Shown piece after piece: positions 24,916 through 35,765 of a DNA stretch of 64,000 bases. The notes under the pieces were generated by a model. The model was not told where the DNA came from and did no database searches. It saw nothing but the letters and a program-made list of their open reading frames with translations. Made by a program: the position numbers and the translations under genes. This DNA is from Cristatella mucedo. Lineage: Eukaryota; Bryozoa; Phylactolaemata; Cristatellidae. The stretch covers positions 4,343,501-4,407,500 of the forward strand of contig WPIO01000022.1 of assembly GCA_009760855.2 (NCBI GenBank), in the 5' to 3' direction. Every line of letters begins with the position of its first letter. Positions within the stretch are counted from its first letter, which is position 1.

Positions 24916-24967
<52 letters not shown>

Positions 24968-27762
24968 GATCTGAACGAGCTCGAGCGACGACGAGGCAGC
25001 GCTCGGCTGCCGCGAGTCGGACGCGCCACCGCCGCCGCCGCCGCCTGCGCAGTCTTCCGACGAGTCCTTGGGCTCCTCGACGATGCAGAACTTGAGCAGC
25101 TCCGACTCGCTCTTGGCTCGCAGCTTCTCCGAATACTCGACGCCCAGCGCTGCGACGGCGGCGGAGGCGCCCACGACGGTCGGCTCGCTGCAGCGATGGC
25201 CACGTGCCACCGCCGCCGCCACGGCGGCCGCCGGCGGCATGCAGACGCGGTGCGCCCGCCTCGAGCCAGCCGCTGCCGCGGCCGCCTGGCAGCGGAGGCC
25301 ACCGCCGCCGCCGTCGTCGTCGGAAGTGTCGTATATGTCGATCACGTTGGCCGACGACAGGCCGTTGACAGTTATCTCGACCAAGCTGCACGTCTCGGAC
25401 GAGTTAGATGTTGGCACCGAGTGTATTTCGACTGACATGCTCTCGCCGGCCTCGGCGGGGCCCACTTCCTGGTGAACGATCACGTGAACCGTCTCGTTCC
25501 GCAGCATCTCCGCCGTCGCGCCGCCGCCGCCGGGAACATCATCGGCCAACTGCTGCTGCCGCGGCGCCACCAGCTTGCTCGTTATCAGCACGGCCGGAGC
25601 GCTCTTGTTGTGTCTCGCAGGTATGATGTCGATGCTGTAGCGTCCGATGGCGCCGGACGTCAGATAGGACGGTTGACAGCGCGACGGTGACGTCAGCGAG
25701 CCGTCCACATTGGCCACGGTCAGAGCGCCATTCTCGCCCGGTTCTATCGCCGGCGAAGACTCCGCTGTCAGACCGAGCCTGATGTAAATATATAAATGGA
25801 GCTGATTTAACAGCCTCATTTGTACAGCGGCAGCAGTACAGCCGTGACGGCTATCAACGCCTCTCGCAGTTGGAAATAAAGAGTCGCCTACTGCAGGATT
25901 CGAACCCACGACCTCTGTCGTGAAGAGCGAGCACCTTACCTCCTGACGCAGCCGCCGTCCCGCCGCTGCTGGGCACAGTGCTGGATTACCGCAGCACCGG
26001 GCGGGCGCCGCGGCAGCAGCGGTCCAGCAGAGGACGGCGCCGTCGTCAGCGGCGGCGACGAGACGCTCTCACTCAGCCAGTCCACGCCGGCCACCTCCGC
26101 TTCCGCGGCGTTGTGCGCCGAGACATGTGGCTGGCCGCTGGCAGGGCCGCCGGCGGCGGCGGCGCTGACCTTGACTACGCCGCCGGAAGACGAGCCGACG
26201 GGACGGCAGCGCTCGCTGCCGCCCCGTCGGGCGTCCGCCGCGGTTGCGGCGTCGCTGCTGCCTTCCTCCTCCGAGGAGCGACGCGTCTCTTGGGCGATTG
26301 CTTCCTCGATGTCCTCCAGACTGGGCACCTTGGACGACCGTCGGCTCGACGGCGCCATGGCGTCGGCGAAGGGCAGCAGCGACGCCGGCCCGATGGCGAT
26401 GAACTGCCTCTTACCCGCAGCGGCGGCGGCAGCGGCGGCGGCAGCCGCCGCCGCCGCCGCGGCTGCCGCCTGGTGCTGCTGCGGCTGCCTCACTTCGACG
26501 GTGATGGACGAGCGCCTGCCCAACGAAGACCTGCCGGTGGCGAACGTCGCCTCGATCATGCCGGCCGAGTCGCGATGACCGGTGGGCGACGCCTTGGCGC
26601 TCTCGCACAACGACGTCCGGCGGCCGGTGCCCGGAGATATGATGGACGTCCTGCGCCGCCGACCGCCGCCGCCGCTGCCGCCGCGATCCACGGGGCTTCG
26701 GTCGGCGTACGTGCCCCGGCGGTCGCCGCTCTTCGCCGCCTGCATCGCCGCCGCCGCGAGCTGCGCGGCCAAGTCGTGGTCCGCGCTGAACTCGCCAAAG
26801 CTGGACGAGCGGCGGCGGCCGCCGCCGTGCGCAGCGGCGGCGGCCGGGTCGCGGCGGCCGTGATAGCCGGCGCCCAGGCTTCGCTGCACGGCCGCCGTGG
26901 ACCAGCTCATCACCGAGCCGGCGCGCGACTGGTGCGGCTCGTTGATGAGCACCTGCACGGGACAGTTGGGCGTCGGCATACTCTGCCGCACGTGGCGTCG
27001 CAGCCGACCGCCGCTGAAGTGCTGCTGCTGCGCCGCCATCGCCGTCCAGTCGTACGACAGCGAGCGCGACGACGGGCGACTGGAGGCGTCCCAGTAATAG
27101 GCGGCTGTGCTGCTGTGCTGCGAGCAGAACGAGCCCTCGCTGCACTCGCGCGGCCGCGCTCGCCTCGGGGCGCCGCCGCCGCCGCCGCCGGTCCGCTGGA
27201 GGCAGTAGGTCCTGCTCAGCAGACGCCGGAAGGCGTCGCGGTAGCTGCGGTTGAGGCACGAGTAGATGATTGGGTTGATCACCGAGTTGACGTAGCCCAG
27301 CCAGAAGAAGGCGGTGAAGAGCAGGTTCGGGATTCGGAAGAAGTCCCTCGCGACGCCGTTCAGGAAGTAGACGACGAAGAAGGGGCACCAGCAGCCGACG
27401 AACGTGCCGACGACAATGGCGACCGTCTTGGCCGCCTTCTTCTCGCGCAGGAATCGCTTGAAGCGGACGGCGAGCGGCGCGCGCTTGCTCGCTCGCCCGC
27501 TGCCGCGTGACGAGCGGTTGGAAGCGAAGCTGAGGTTGCTCGACTGCGACACGAGCAGTCGCGTCAGCGAGAAGCTCTGGCGGCGCTCCTGCAGATCGTA
27601 GTGCTCGCCCACCGACGACGAACTGGACCGTGACCTTGAACTCGGCAGGCTCTCCCGCGGCAGGTACAGCCTAACGAACGGAGCGAGGGAGAGACATAGA
27701 GAAAGGGGGAGAGAGAGAAAAAGTAATAGAGGCAGGAGAGAGAGAGCGAGAGAGAAAGAGAG

Positions 27763-27832
<70 letters not shown>

Positions 27833-29610
27833 CAGTTTCACGCCCACGAAAGGCTAAGGACCCGGCGCAAAAAAACGATGTGAGCGCGTAAAATTAATAA
27901 GGGCGGATGCCCGCGTCACATCAGGCGTATCGCCGGTAGACGACCCGGCAGCGGCTCCCAACGGGAGCCGCTGCAGATGGGCAGCGCGAGCGCCACTTGA
28001 GTTTGTCCCCGTAAGTCGGTCGGCCCCTGAGGCGGGTGGGCGGGGCCGGGGACGGACGGCGTCGCGCGTTACGCCGCCATCTAACGTAGATATCCGCGGC
28101 AGATGGCGGATTCGCGAATCGGCGCAACCAGCGATTGCGCAACCAGCGATTGCGCAACCATCCGGTGCCGGCGACCGCTATTAAAGTGTTCCCGCAACGT
28201 TTCGCGACTTTCCGCTCGCGCCGTCGAGGGGGAAATGAACAATGCGCTCGCGAATGCAACGCCGCGGGGTGCGAGACGCTGATGAGCTCTGCTCGTAGAG
28301 TGAAACAATATTCAATCGCCTTTTCTTCGAGCTTCCTATATATTTATTCGAGCGCAATAGAATCGCACGATCGGTTGCGGCCGTGAGGCCCGGCGGCTGA
28401 AACTTCGTCCTGGAGAACTTTTTTTCCTAGTGAGCGCCCACGCAGAATGCCGGAAGATTTTGCCGGCCAGGCGCCCTCTGAGCGCAGCTGTCAGCAAAAT
28501 TCAATCAATAGCTACTGCGCTCGGCGCTCGCAGTCCATTCCACCGCGGATCGCGGCGGAATGGACTGCGGAATGCTGAGGCTGCTGGCAAATTTCGCTTG
28601 CACTCTCGCAGCGAAGCTCGCGCCACGCGTCCCGCCACGTCGCAGCGCTGCGAAGAAAGATCGTGCGTCGATCGCGCAGGAAGAGCCGAGCCGCTGAGCG
28701 GTCCCTAGTGAAAGGGCAGCACGCCACCATCGGCGACGGCCGTCGCCGATGAGCCGCGTCAAGTCTCGAGCAATTACTTGGGGGCCGACGCGATCGGAGC
28801 GCAATTTCCCACCGCGAAATAGCAGCCGCCGGCGGCCGGTAATTCCGCCTCTGCCGCAGCTGCCGCGGCCAACGACCGGCGTCGCCTGGTCTCTCGTCCG
28901 CGCTACTCCCACCTAAGCACGGCGAACGCATCTTAAAGTGCCCGCAGCGCATTTTCCATAGCACCCACTTGCCTCGACGCTGCCTGTGCCAAAGCGATTG
29001 AGCCACTAAATCGGAATGACTCTCTGTCGTCATTGCCTTTATGCGTGGTTAGGCAGCGGCGATCTTTCTTTTGTCGTACATTCATATTAGCCTGTGGCTA
29101 GTGAGCTGCGACTCTGCTAGCTGCAGCGCTGGTCGCATCTAGCGCAGAGTCGCAGCTAGCAGCGCGTGCCGCGCCAAGTGGACTCTTCGCGACGCGCGGC
29201 CCTAGTCAAGACGTCGGACGGATCGCGCGAGGCGCGCGATCCAGTGTTTGCCTACTGCGAGCCGTCGTTTTGAGCTCGCGCTCTCAAGAACATTGCGAGC
29301 GCCCGCCAGCTGTCGGTGGCCAACGCGCTCAAGTACGGGAGCGAGGCGTTCGAAGTTTACGTTCGAAGTTTAGCGTTGGAGCCAGACCAGCGGTCACCGG
29401 GCCACGCACAGCGAATGTCGGCGTCTGCAAGTTGTCTGCAGATTGAGCGCTTTCTTCCGCCTCCGTGTGCGGCGCACATCTCGTCGGTCGAGCAAAGTGG
29501 TAGAAGACGCGATTCGCTCCCGCGACCGAATTCGAAGGCGCCGCCGGACGACGCCTCCGCTCGCTCGCTCGCCCGGCCGCCGGCTCCAGCGCCGCTGCCG
29601 CCGCCTCCCT

Positions 29611-29645
<35 letters not shown>

Positions 29646-31058
29646 TTCGTCAGCGCCGTCACCGCCGCCGCACTTGTAGCGCGCCGCACTTTTAGCGCGC
29701 CGCACTTCTGCCTACCTGTAGCAGGACTCGTCGCCGCCGGAAGCGGAGCCGCTAGAGCGAGAGCTTCGCGCCGACTCGTAGACGAGAATGTAGCTGGGTC
29801 GCTTGCCGGGCACGTCCAGCGTGTCGGCGCTGCTCAGGTGCACGAGACTCGGCCGACCCGAGCTCGGCACTGTCGAGGTGCCGCCGCCGCCGTGACCTGA
29901 CGGCGGCGCCGCTGCAGCAGCCGCCGCCGAATGAGACGCTATCGCCGCCGCCGCGTCCGTGGGTGGCACGTGGGTGGAGCTCTGCGAGGCGCGCTTCGAC
30001 GCCGAGCCCGAGCTGCTGCTGCTGCTGCTCGCCGGCACGAAGACGAAGCGCGCGGCGCCGGCGGCCGAGTCGGCGCCGCCGCCGCCGCCGGCGGGCTGCC
30101 CGGCCTGCGACGACTGGCTGGCGCGAGAGTCGAGCGCCAGCGCCGCCGCCGAGTCGGAGCGCGACGAGCTGTAGCCGCTCGACGACGAGGCGAACCGCGG
30201 CGGCATGCCGGTGCCGCCGCCTGCCGCCGCTGCCGCCGCTGCCGCCGCCGCCACCTGGACGATGAGGCTGAGCTCGTCGCGTCGCCGCGGCTCGCCGCCG
30301 CCGCCGCCGGCGTCCGCCTCGTCTTCAGTCTCGGGCTGGAACGAGCCGACGACGCTGCCCTTCTTGATCGAGCGCGTCTGGCGACTGGCGGCCGAGTAGA
30401 TCTTGCAGTAGAGCGCCACCATGACGGCCAGCGGTATGAAGTAGGAGCCCATCGCCGAGTAGACGACGTAGCCGACGCGGTCGTTGAGCATGCACTGGTC
30501 GCCGGCGGCCTGCTCGCTGCGCCAGCCGAGCACCGGCGGCACGCTGATGGCGAACGCCAGGAACCAGACGAGCGCGATCGCGACGCCGGCGCGCCGCCGC
30601 GTGGCCACCGCCGGGTAGGTGAGCGGGCTGCTGATGGCCAGGTAGCGGTCGCCGCTGATGGCCACCAGGTTGAGTATCGAGCCGGTCGAGCAGAACACGT
30701 CGGCCGCCGCCCAGCAGACGCACAGGCTCTCGCCGAGCGTCCAGCGGCCCGTCACCTCGTAGGCGGCGGACAGCGGCAGCACTAGCGTGGCGAGCAGCAG
30801 GTCGGCGACGGCCAGGTTGACGACGAAATAGTTGGTCGGCCGCCGGCGCAGCGGGCGCTCGAAGCAGACGGCGAGCAGCACGAGCAGGTTGCCGACGATC
30901 GCGCTCAACACGACGGCGCTCAGCAGCGCGCCGGTCGCCACGGCGGCGCCGACGCTCCGCTCCTGCGGCTGCGGCTGAAAGAGCGTGCCGTTGTCGCCGC
31001 CGCCGCCGCCGGTGGTGGAGGAGGTCGCCGTGGCGTCCTCCTCGGCTGAGAAGAGCAT
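23366..31058 (-). CDS. Alpha1-adrenergic-like octopamine receptor-type GPCR with giant C-terminal tail
   Basis: Class A aminergic receptor for the plasma membrane. Model: exon 1 31058-29716, exon 2 27670-25940, exon 3 25778-23366, about 1828 residues. I start at the ATG at 31058 because the frame upstream has no other ATG before a stop at 31194-31196. Seen: glycosylation site NGT at residue 23; TM1 36-65; D86 (2.50); D120 (3.32, amine-binding); DRY 137-139; disulfide Cys113 and Cys189; S201 and S205 in TM5 (5.42, 5.46, phenol/catechol-binding); an ICL3 of about 300 residues; KKAAKTVAIVVG entering TM6; CWCPFF; NPIIY 579-583. The TM5 end (RQTRSIKKG) and TM6 fit OAMB/alpha1-type octopamine receptors; alpha1-like or D1-like receptors are alternatives. 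The roughly 1200-residue tail, rich in Ala, Gly and Ser, is far longer than usual. Introns: 27671-29715 (phase 2) and 25779-25939 (SINE-derived, phase 2). If exon 3 is not used, the protein stops right after exon 2. Confidence 0.8.
25779..25939 (-). mobile_element. SINE-1 copy forming GPCR intron 2
   Basis: On the minus strand, AGGAG|GTAAGGTGCTCGC begins in the SINE-1 tRNA-like A-box region. The B box (CGTGGGTTCGAATCC), the TGCAGTAGGCGACTCTTTATT body, GTACAAATGAGGCTGTTAAATCAGC and an AT-rich end follow, finishing TTTACATCAG|GCTCGG. Donor and acceptor match consensus. The 161-bp length is not a multiple of 3, yet its removal joins exon 2 (split codon AG|G) to the long exon 3 frame exactly. The direct TCAGG at both junctions may be a target duplication, but it may also be SINE sequence, since the A box could extend a few bases into exon 2. 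Confidence 0.7.
27690..27840. repeat. (GA)n microsatellite, polypyrimidine on the gene strand
   Basis: GA repeats on the plus strand with an uninterrupted run near 27774-27820. Read with the gene it is a (CT)n/(TC)n tract ending about 20 bp before the intron 1 acceptor. Confidence 0.9.
27948..27974. repeat. Perfect hairpin, 12-bp stem
   Basis: GCAGCGGCTCCC, an AAC loop, then the exact complement. It lies inside GPCR intron 1. Confidence 0.75.
28531..28567. repeat. Near-perfect 37-nt hairpin
   Basis: CAGTCCATTCC pairs with GGAATGGACTG, and inside it CCGCG pairs with CGCGG around a GAT loop, with a single A/C mismatch between the two stems. It lies inside GPCR intron 1. Confidence 0.8.
28729..28750. 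repeat. 22-bp perfect palindrome
   Basis: ATCGGCGACGG followed by its exact reverse complement without a spacer, inside GPCR intron 1. It could be a dyad binding site or a foldback remnant. Confidence 0.8.
29104..29157. repeat. Hairpin, 14-bp perfect stem
   Basis: AGCTGCGACTCTGC (29104-29117) and its complement (29144-29157) with a 26-nt loop that contains further partial CTAGC/GCTAG pairing. It lies inside GPCR intron 1. Confidence 0.7.
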
Positions 31059-31226
31059 CGTCGACGCCGCGCCGATCGCGTATGCGCTCGTCGGCTCCTC
31101 CACCGTCCGACGACTGATGGTCGGCGCGGCGCGAGCGCCCGCGGGCCACAAAAATTTCCTAATGACTTTCTTCGCGCGTGACGAGGCCCGCAGCTAAAGT
31201 TTAATTGCAGTATCGACGTGCCTCTC

Positions 31227-31558
<332 letters not shown>

Positions 31559-31754
31559 AACCACTCTGGCGAAGCCCGTACATCCAGCGAGGACGCGCGG
31601 CTGCAGACAACGCGGACGATGACGTCTCACTGCGACATGTCCCTCGCTGCCGCGGATGCACACAGTGGCGACGGCTGCGCTGCTCTCGAGAAAGTAAATA
31701 ATCTCAGACGCCTATAGCTACTAGCTGCAGTTCTTACGGCCTGTACAATAAAGC

Positions 31755-32300
31755 GCTTAGAGTTGATGATAAATCTTGCAGCCAGGTTTGTCTATTGTGA
31801 ACGTTACAGTTGCCTCGTCGCACGACTTCTTATCGACCTGCGCTCGCTCCCAGCAGCGAATTCTCGCTCCCAGTCAAGCAGCGAATTCCCTAACGCTGAG
31901 ATCTCTTCATTATGTTGCTCCAGCCTACCTATCATAGATACTTTCCCTATCGGGCTACGTATCGTACCGCCCGCTATTCTGACTCAGGTCGTTTAGCTGC
32001 GTCTCAAGCCGACATTAGAACCGGTAGAGACCGCGCCTTTAGTTCGTATGCTTCCAAAGCCTGGAACTCAATCCCGACTGCCGCCTCGACGTCCGCTGAC
32101 TTGACATTTAAAAAGAAGCTAAACGCTGGCCTATTCCTCGCACCATTTGCTGGGTACTTGTGAATGGTCCCTGGTGCTTATGCTCGCAGACACTGAGCAT
32201 GCTGTCATTAACCACTTGACAGGCTTCCTGCTTAGTATGTATAAAGTGCCTAGAAAAAGATTCAGTTCCCTGACAGCGCTCTAAAAATATCTAACTATCA
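31755..32300 (+). mobile_element. 5'-truncated LINE-A, diverged
   Basis: Begins at the 'AARLVCRERRSCHITPLLADL' region (here NLAARFVYCERYSCLVARLLIDL). It continues through GRDRAFSSYASKAWNSIPTAAST to the 3' UTR and ends with a degenerate hairpin AGTGCCTAGAAAAAGATTC..CAGCGCTCTA. A short direct duplication (CTCGCTCCCAG..CAGCGAATT) lies near 31845-31885. Confidence 0.75.
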
Positions 32301-33061
32301 CTGAAGCTGCGAGCCAGCAGCCTCAGCGGCATTGCGGCTGCGGCGGCGGCGGCGGCTGCTGCTGCTCCGTGGAGTGAAGCAGGGCATCGGAGCAGGCGGT
32401 TCACTAGCGCGAATGGCGATCTTTAAGCCGACTCGCATGCCGACTAGCAGCCTTCGAACGCTGATGCGAAAGTATCGCATTTGTATGCACAAGTTAAAAC
32501 CTAGCAGCCGCGTCGCAGCCGCCCTGATGTAAGCATCCGCTTCGAACTAGGCAATGAGAGAAGAAGCTCAATTTTCGGCTGAAAATATAGTCTGTCTTGA
32601 GCTTAGCGGAAAATCCGTCTAGAGTTTAGCATCAAGCGCAAGACAGACAGCGCGTGCTGCAAGTCTTACTGCGCGAGGCGATATCGACGGTAACTCGGAA
32701 ATCCGTCGCGTTTGAATCGCGTCCGCGCGCGACCAGCGGTTCAGTCGGTTCAGCTCTCCCTCTGACTTCTCTCCCGTCGTCTGCAACGTCAGCAACGTCC
32801 GGTCCGCAACGTTGACTCATACTTCAGCGCCTACGGCACGCAGCTGCCTGCATCGATCGTCCAAAGCCTCAGGGCAAAACTTGAAGTCGCCAAACTTGAA
32901 TCCTGCCATGCAGATACGCGGTCTTTGACGTGGGCATATATCATTAGCTGAACGAACATTGAGTGTTCTTGTCTTCGAGGTAACGCTAAACGAACGCGAA
33001 ACCGAAATCAAGGACCTCGCAAGTTTAATCGAATGAGCATTAGCAAGCAAGGTCAATGTGA
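32301..33061. other. No recognised gene; GCN-type repeat
   Basis: 32332-32370 carries a (CGG/GCT)n trinucleotide run. Nothing else is recognised. Confidence 0.4.
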
Positions 33062-33165
33062 ATGCAGTTGAGTATCGCGATCACGAGCTCGAGCCCCGTG
33101 GCACATGTCAAGCGCCTGAATACCAATAAAGTTACCTTTGGGCGCTGTACGAAGGAGCGTGCGAC
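33062..33165 (+). mobile_element. SINE-2 copy, 5' incomplete
   Basis: B box and body GAGCTCGAGCCCCGTGGCACA, then AAGCGCCTGAATACCAATAAAG and TTGGGCGCTGTACGAA, matching the SINE-2 tail with its LINE-A-like hairpin. The A-box region is not clear. Confidence 0.65.
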
Positions 33166-33715
33166 TTCCGTGGGATGCTGGCCGCGGCAAAGCGGGTAAC
33201 TGTATTCTGCTTCCGACAGCTTCCCGAATCTCGTTCACGACATACCAATGGCTACTAAAAAACTGCGCCTTTTGATATGACAATCCTATCATCCACCGCC
33301 CGGGCGTTCGCACAAAAATGTTTGGCATTTCAATGCAAATGAGACGAGGATCGAGAAAGTTACGTAACGTTACATCCGCGTATCCGCTTATTCTCAGCCC
33401 CAACGTCCGGACACAACGCGGACGGTTTGCACTGACCTGGCTGGCGGCAGGAAGAGAGAACATCCGGACGATCGAAGAATTGAAGGTAGATTAGATGAAG
33501 CCTGCGTTATCGCACAATATTCTAATAATGATAAGGACTTGAGGGTAACAGGTCAATGGGCCGCTAGCTAGTCGCTCTTAGCAAGAGCCACGTTAACTAC
33601 CGTACCTGGGTCGCTCAGGCAGTCATCTTAACCAGCAAGACTTTCAGCCAATATAGTTTCCAATTCTTTTTATCGGTGAGGTAGAACTAGCTCTACGCTT
33701 CACATTTGTTATATT
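33166..33715. other. No recognised gene
   Basis: A minus-strand ORF of 136 codons (33053-33463) overlaps the SINE and resembles nothing known. Nothing else is seen. Confidence 0.35.
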
Positions 33716-34262
33716 AATAATAATAATAATAATAATAATGTACTTGATAAAGCACCCTCAGAGAACTTAATCTCTTTCTAGGCGCTTTACATTTGCTGCA
33801 AAGGGAAATTCAATTGAATGGTAAGTAAAATCATGCTTGAAAAACAAACAAAATGTATAACTTGGTTAGGGGTGACATGCACAGGGTCAGCATGCGAATG
33901 TGGTTAGTGGCAGCATGCACAGTGTCAGCACGCATAAGCACGTGAAGGACGAATCACAGGGACCCACTAAATGCAGTCCTAAATAGGTGTGCTTTTAAGT
34001 TCCTTTTAAATGTGGTCAGGTCAGGGGATGTTCTGACGCAGGTCGGGAGGGAGTTCCAGGCTTTGGGAGCATACGAGCTAAATGCACGGTCTCCAAAGGA
34101 TTTAAGGTTTGTACGAGGTATTTGTAGACTGTTGGATTCCGAAAAGCGGGTGGTACGATGCTTGGCCTGATGGGGGAGTATATCGGACAGATAAGCTGGA
34201 GCCATAGAATGAAGGGAACTAAAAGTGAGCGACAAAACCTTGAAGTCAATCCGTTGCTTGAC
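33716..34262 (-). mobile_element. LINE-A copy, first of a head-to-tail series
   Basis: From the (TAA)n tail at 33716 through the terminal hairpin, the 3' UTR and the last part of ORF2 up to LPVKQRIDFKVLSLTF. The 5' truncation point abuts the (TAA)n tail of the next copy at 34263 with no unique sequence between. Confidence 0.85.
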
Positions 34263-35708
34263 TGGTAATAATAATAATAATAATATATAATAATTCGCTT
34301 GATAAAGCACCCTCAGAGAACTTAATCTCTTTCTAGGCGTTTTACATTTGCTGCAAAGTGAAATGCAATTGAATGGTAAGTAAAATCATGCTTGAAAAAC
34401 AAACAAAATGAATAATATGGTTAGGGGTGACATGCACAGGGTCAGCATGCGAATGTGGTTAGTGGCAGCATGCACAGTGTCAGCACGCATAAGCACATCA
34501 AGGACGAATCACAGGGACCCACTAAATGCTGTCCTAAATAGGTGTGTTTAGGTTCCTTTTAAATGTGGTCAGGTCGGGAGATGTTCTGACGCAGGTCGGG
34601 AGGGAGTTCCAAGCTGTGGGAGCATACGAACTAAATGCACGGTCTCTAGGACTGTAGCCAGTGCAGGTCGGCGAGAAGTGGAGTAATGTGGCAACTGCGA
34701 CGCTCATGACAGACAAGCCTAGCTGTGGAGTTTTGCACCAGCTGCAATCGCCTGATCGCACATGCTGGTAGGCCAGTAAGCAGTGAGTTGCAGAAGTCGA
34801 GACGGGATGTCACGAATGCATGGACCAACTTGGACGTGGTATCCTTATCTAAACAAGCCCGAATTTTAGCAATGTTATGAAGCTGAAAATAGGCAGATTT
34901 GACTGTGGAGCTGATATGGTCGTCTAACGAGAGGTCGCTTTGGAATATGACACCTAGATTTCGAGCTGATTCGACAGGAGATATGCTGGCAGAGCCAATT
35001 TTGAGTTTCAGCCTTTCCAATCTCTGAATCACACTAAGTTTGCCCATAACTAGTAAGTTAGTTTTATCATCGTTTAGTTTTAGAAAATTTGCTGCCATCC
35101 ATGTGCGGATGTCATCAATGCATGCAGCTAGTGAGTTTAGAGAATTTGAGGTGCTCGAAGGCTGGGAGGGATCAAAGCAAAGGTACAACTGAGTGTCATC
35201 CACATAGAAGTGAAAGCCTAGATTGTGCTTGGCAATTACATCCGCAAGAGGGAGAGCATAAACCGTGAAAAGAACCGGACCTAGCACGGAGCCCTGAGGT
35301 ACTCCATATTTCAGAGGTACTTTAGATGATCTTTGTCCATTCACGTCAATACTCTGGAGTCTCCCACTGAGATAGGACCTTAACCACTGCAGAGCAGTAC
35401 CAGTGATGCCCAGGCGAGATGAGAGGCGCTCTAGAAGAACTTTGTGATCGATGGTGTCAAAAGCTGCCGAAAGATCGAGCAAAACAAGCAGAGACACTCT
35501 AGCCATGTCTGCATTCCTAAGTAGGTCGTTGTATACCCTAAGCAATGCTGACTCTGTGGAGGGATTAGCTCTAAAGCCAGACTGGAACTTACTAGCAAGG
35601 TGTGAGGTTTCGATATATGAGTTCAGCTGGTCTGCCACGACCCGTTCCAGTGTCTTTGATAGGAATGGTAGAAGGGAGACTGGGCGGTAGTTGGTATTGC
35701 GACGCAAT
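34263..35708 (-). mobile_element. LINE-A copy with a 353-codon open RT frame
   Basis: The longest open LINE-A frame here (34646-35707): NYRPVSLLPFLSKTLERVVAD, LDLSAAFDTIDHKVLL, GVPQGSVLGPVLF, FYVDDTQLYLCFDP and LVHAFVTSRLDFCNSLL. These are the fingers, palm and thumb of an L2/CR1-type reverse transcriptase. The catalytic box is YVDD. The part from 'LADLHW' to 'GDRAFSSY' is missing (internal deletion near 34650), after which ORF2 and the 3' UTR continue to the (TAA)n tail at 34263. The endonuclease is absent (5' truncation near 35705). The open frame suggests a fairly recent copy. Confidence 0.85.
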
Positions 35709-35765
35709 AATTTAGAGGTCCGCCGTCAAGTCGGCAAGCGGCACAATAAACGGCCGGTCGCAGTC

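Larger units (their letters stand above)
27671..29715 (-). other. GPCR intron 1
   Basis: 2045 bp between CTACAG|GTAGGC (donor, 29715) and CGTTCGTTAG|GCTG (acceptor, 27671), phase 2. It separates the third intracellular loop into two exons. It is GC-rich and contains a (GA)n tract (CT on the gene strand) just before the acceptor, plus several perfect hairpins (27948, 28531, 28729, 29104). Confidence 0.75.

Noticed and set aside
25780-25909. Starting the 847-codon frame at 25909 as an independent gene
   Set aside because: The first 40 or so codons are translated SINE-1 sequence. The downstream part joins in frame to the GPCR when the SINE is spliced.
25840-25935. tRNA genes suggested by B-box-like GGTTCGAATCC sequences here and at the other SINE copies
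   Set aside because: The sequences lack paired acceptor and anticodon stems and continue into common SINE bodies, so they are SINE heads rather than tRNA genes.
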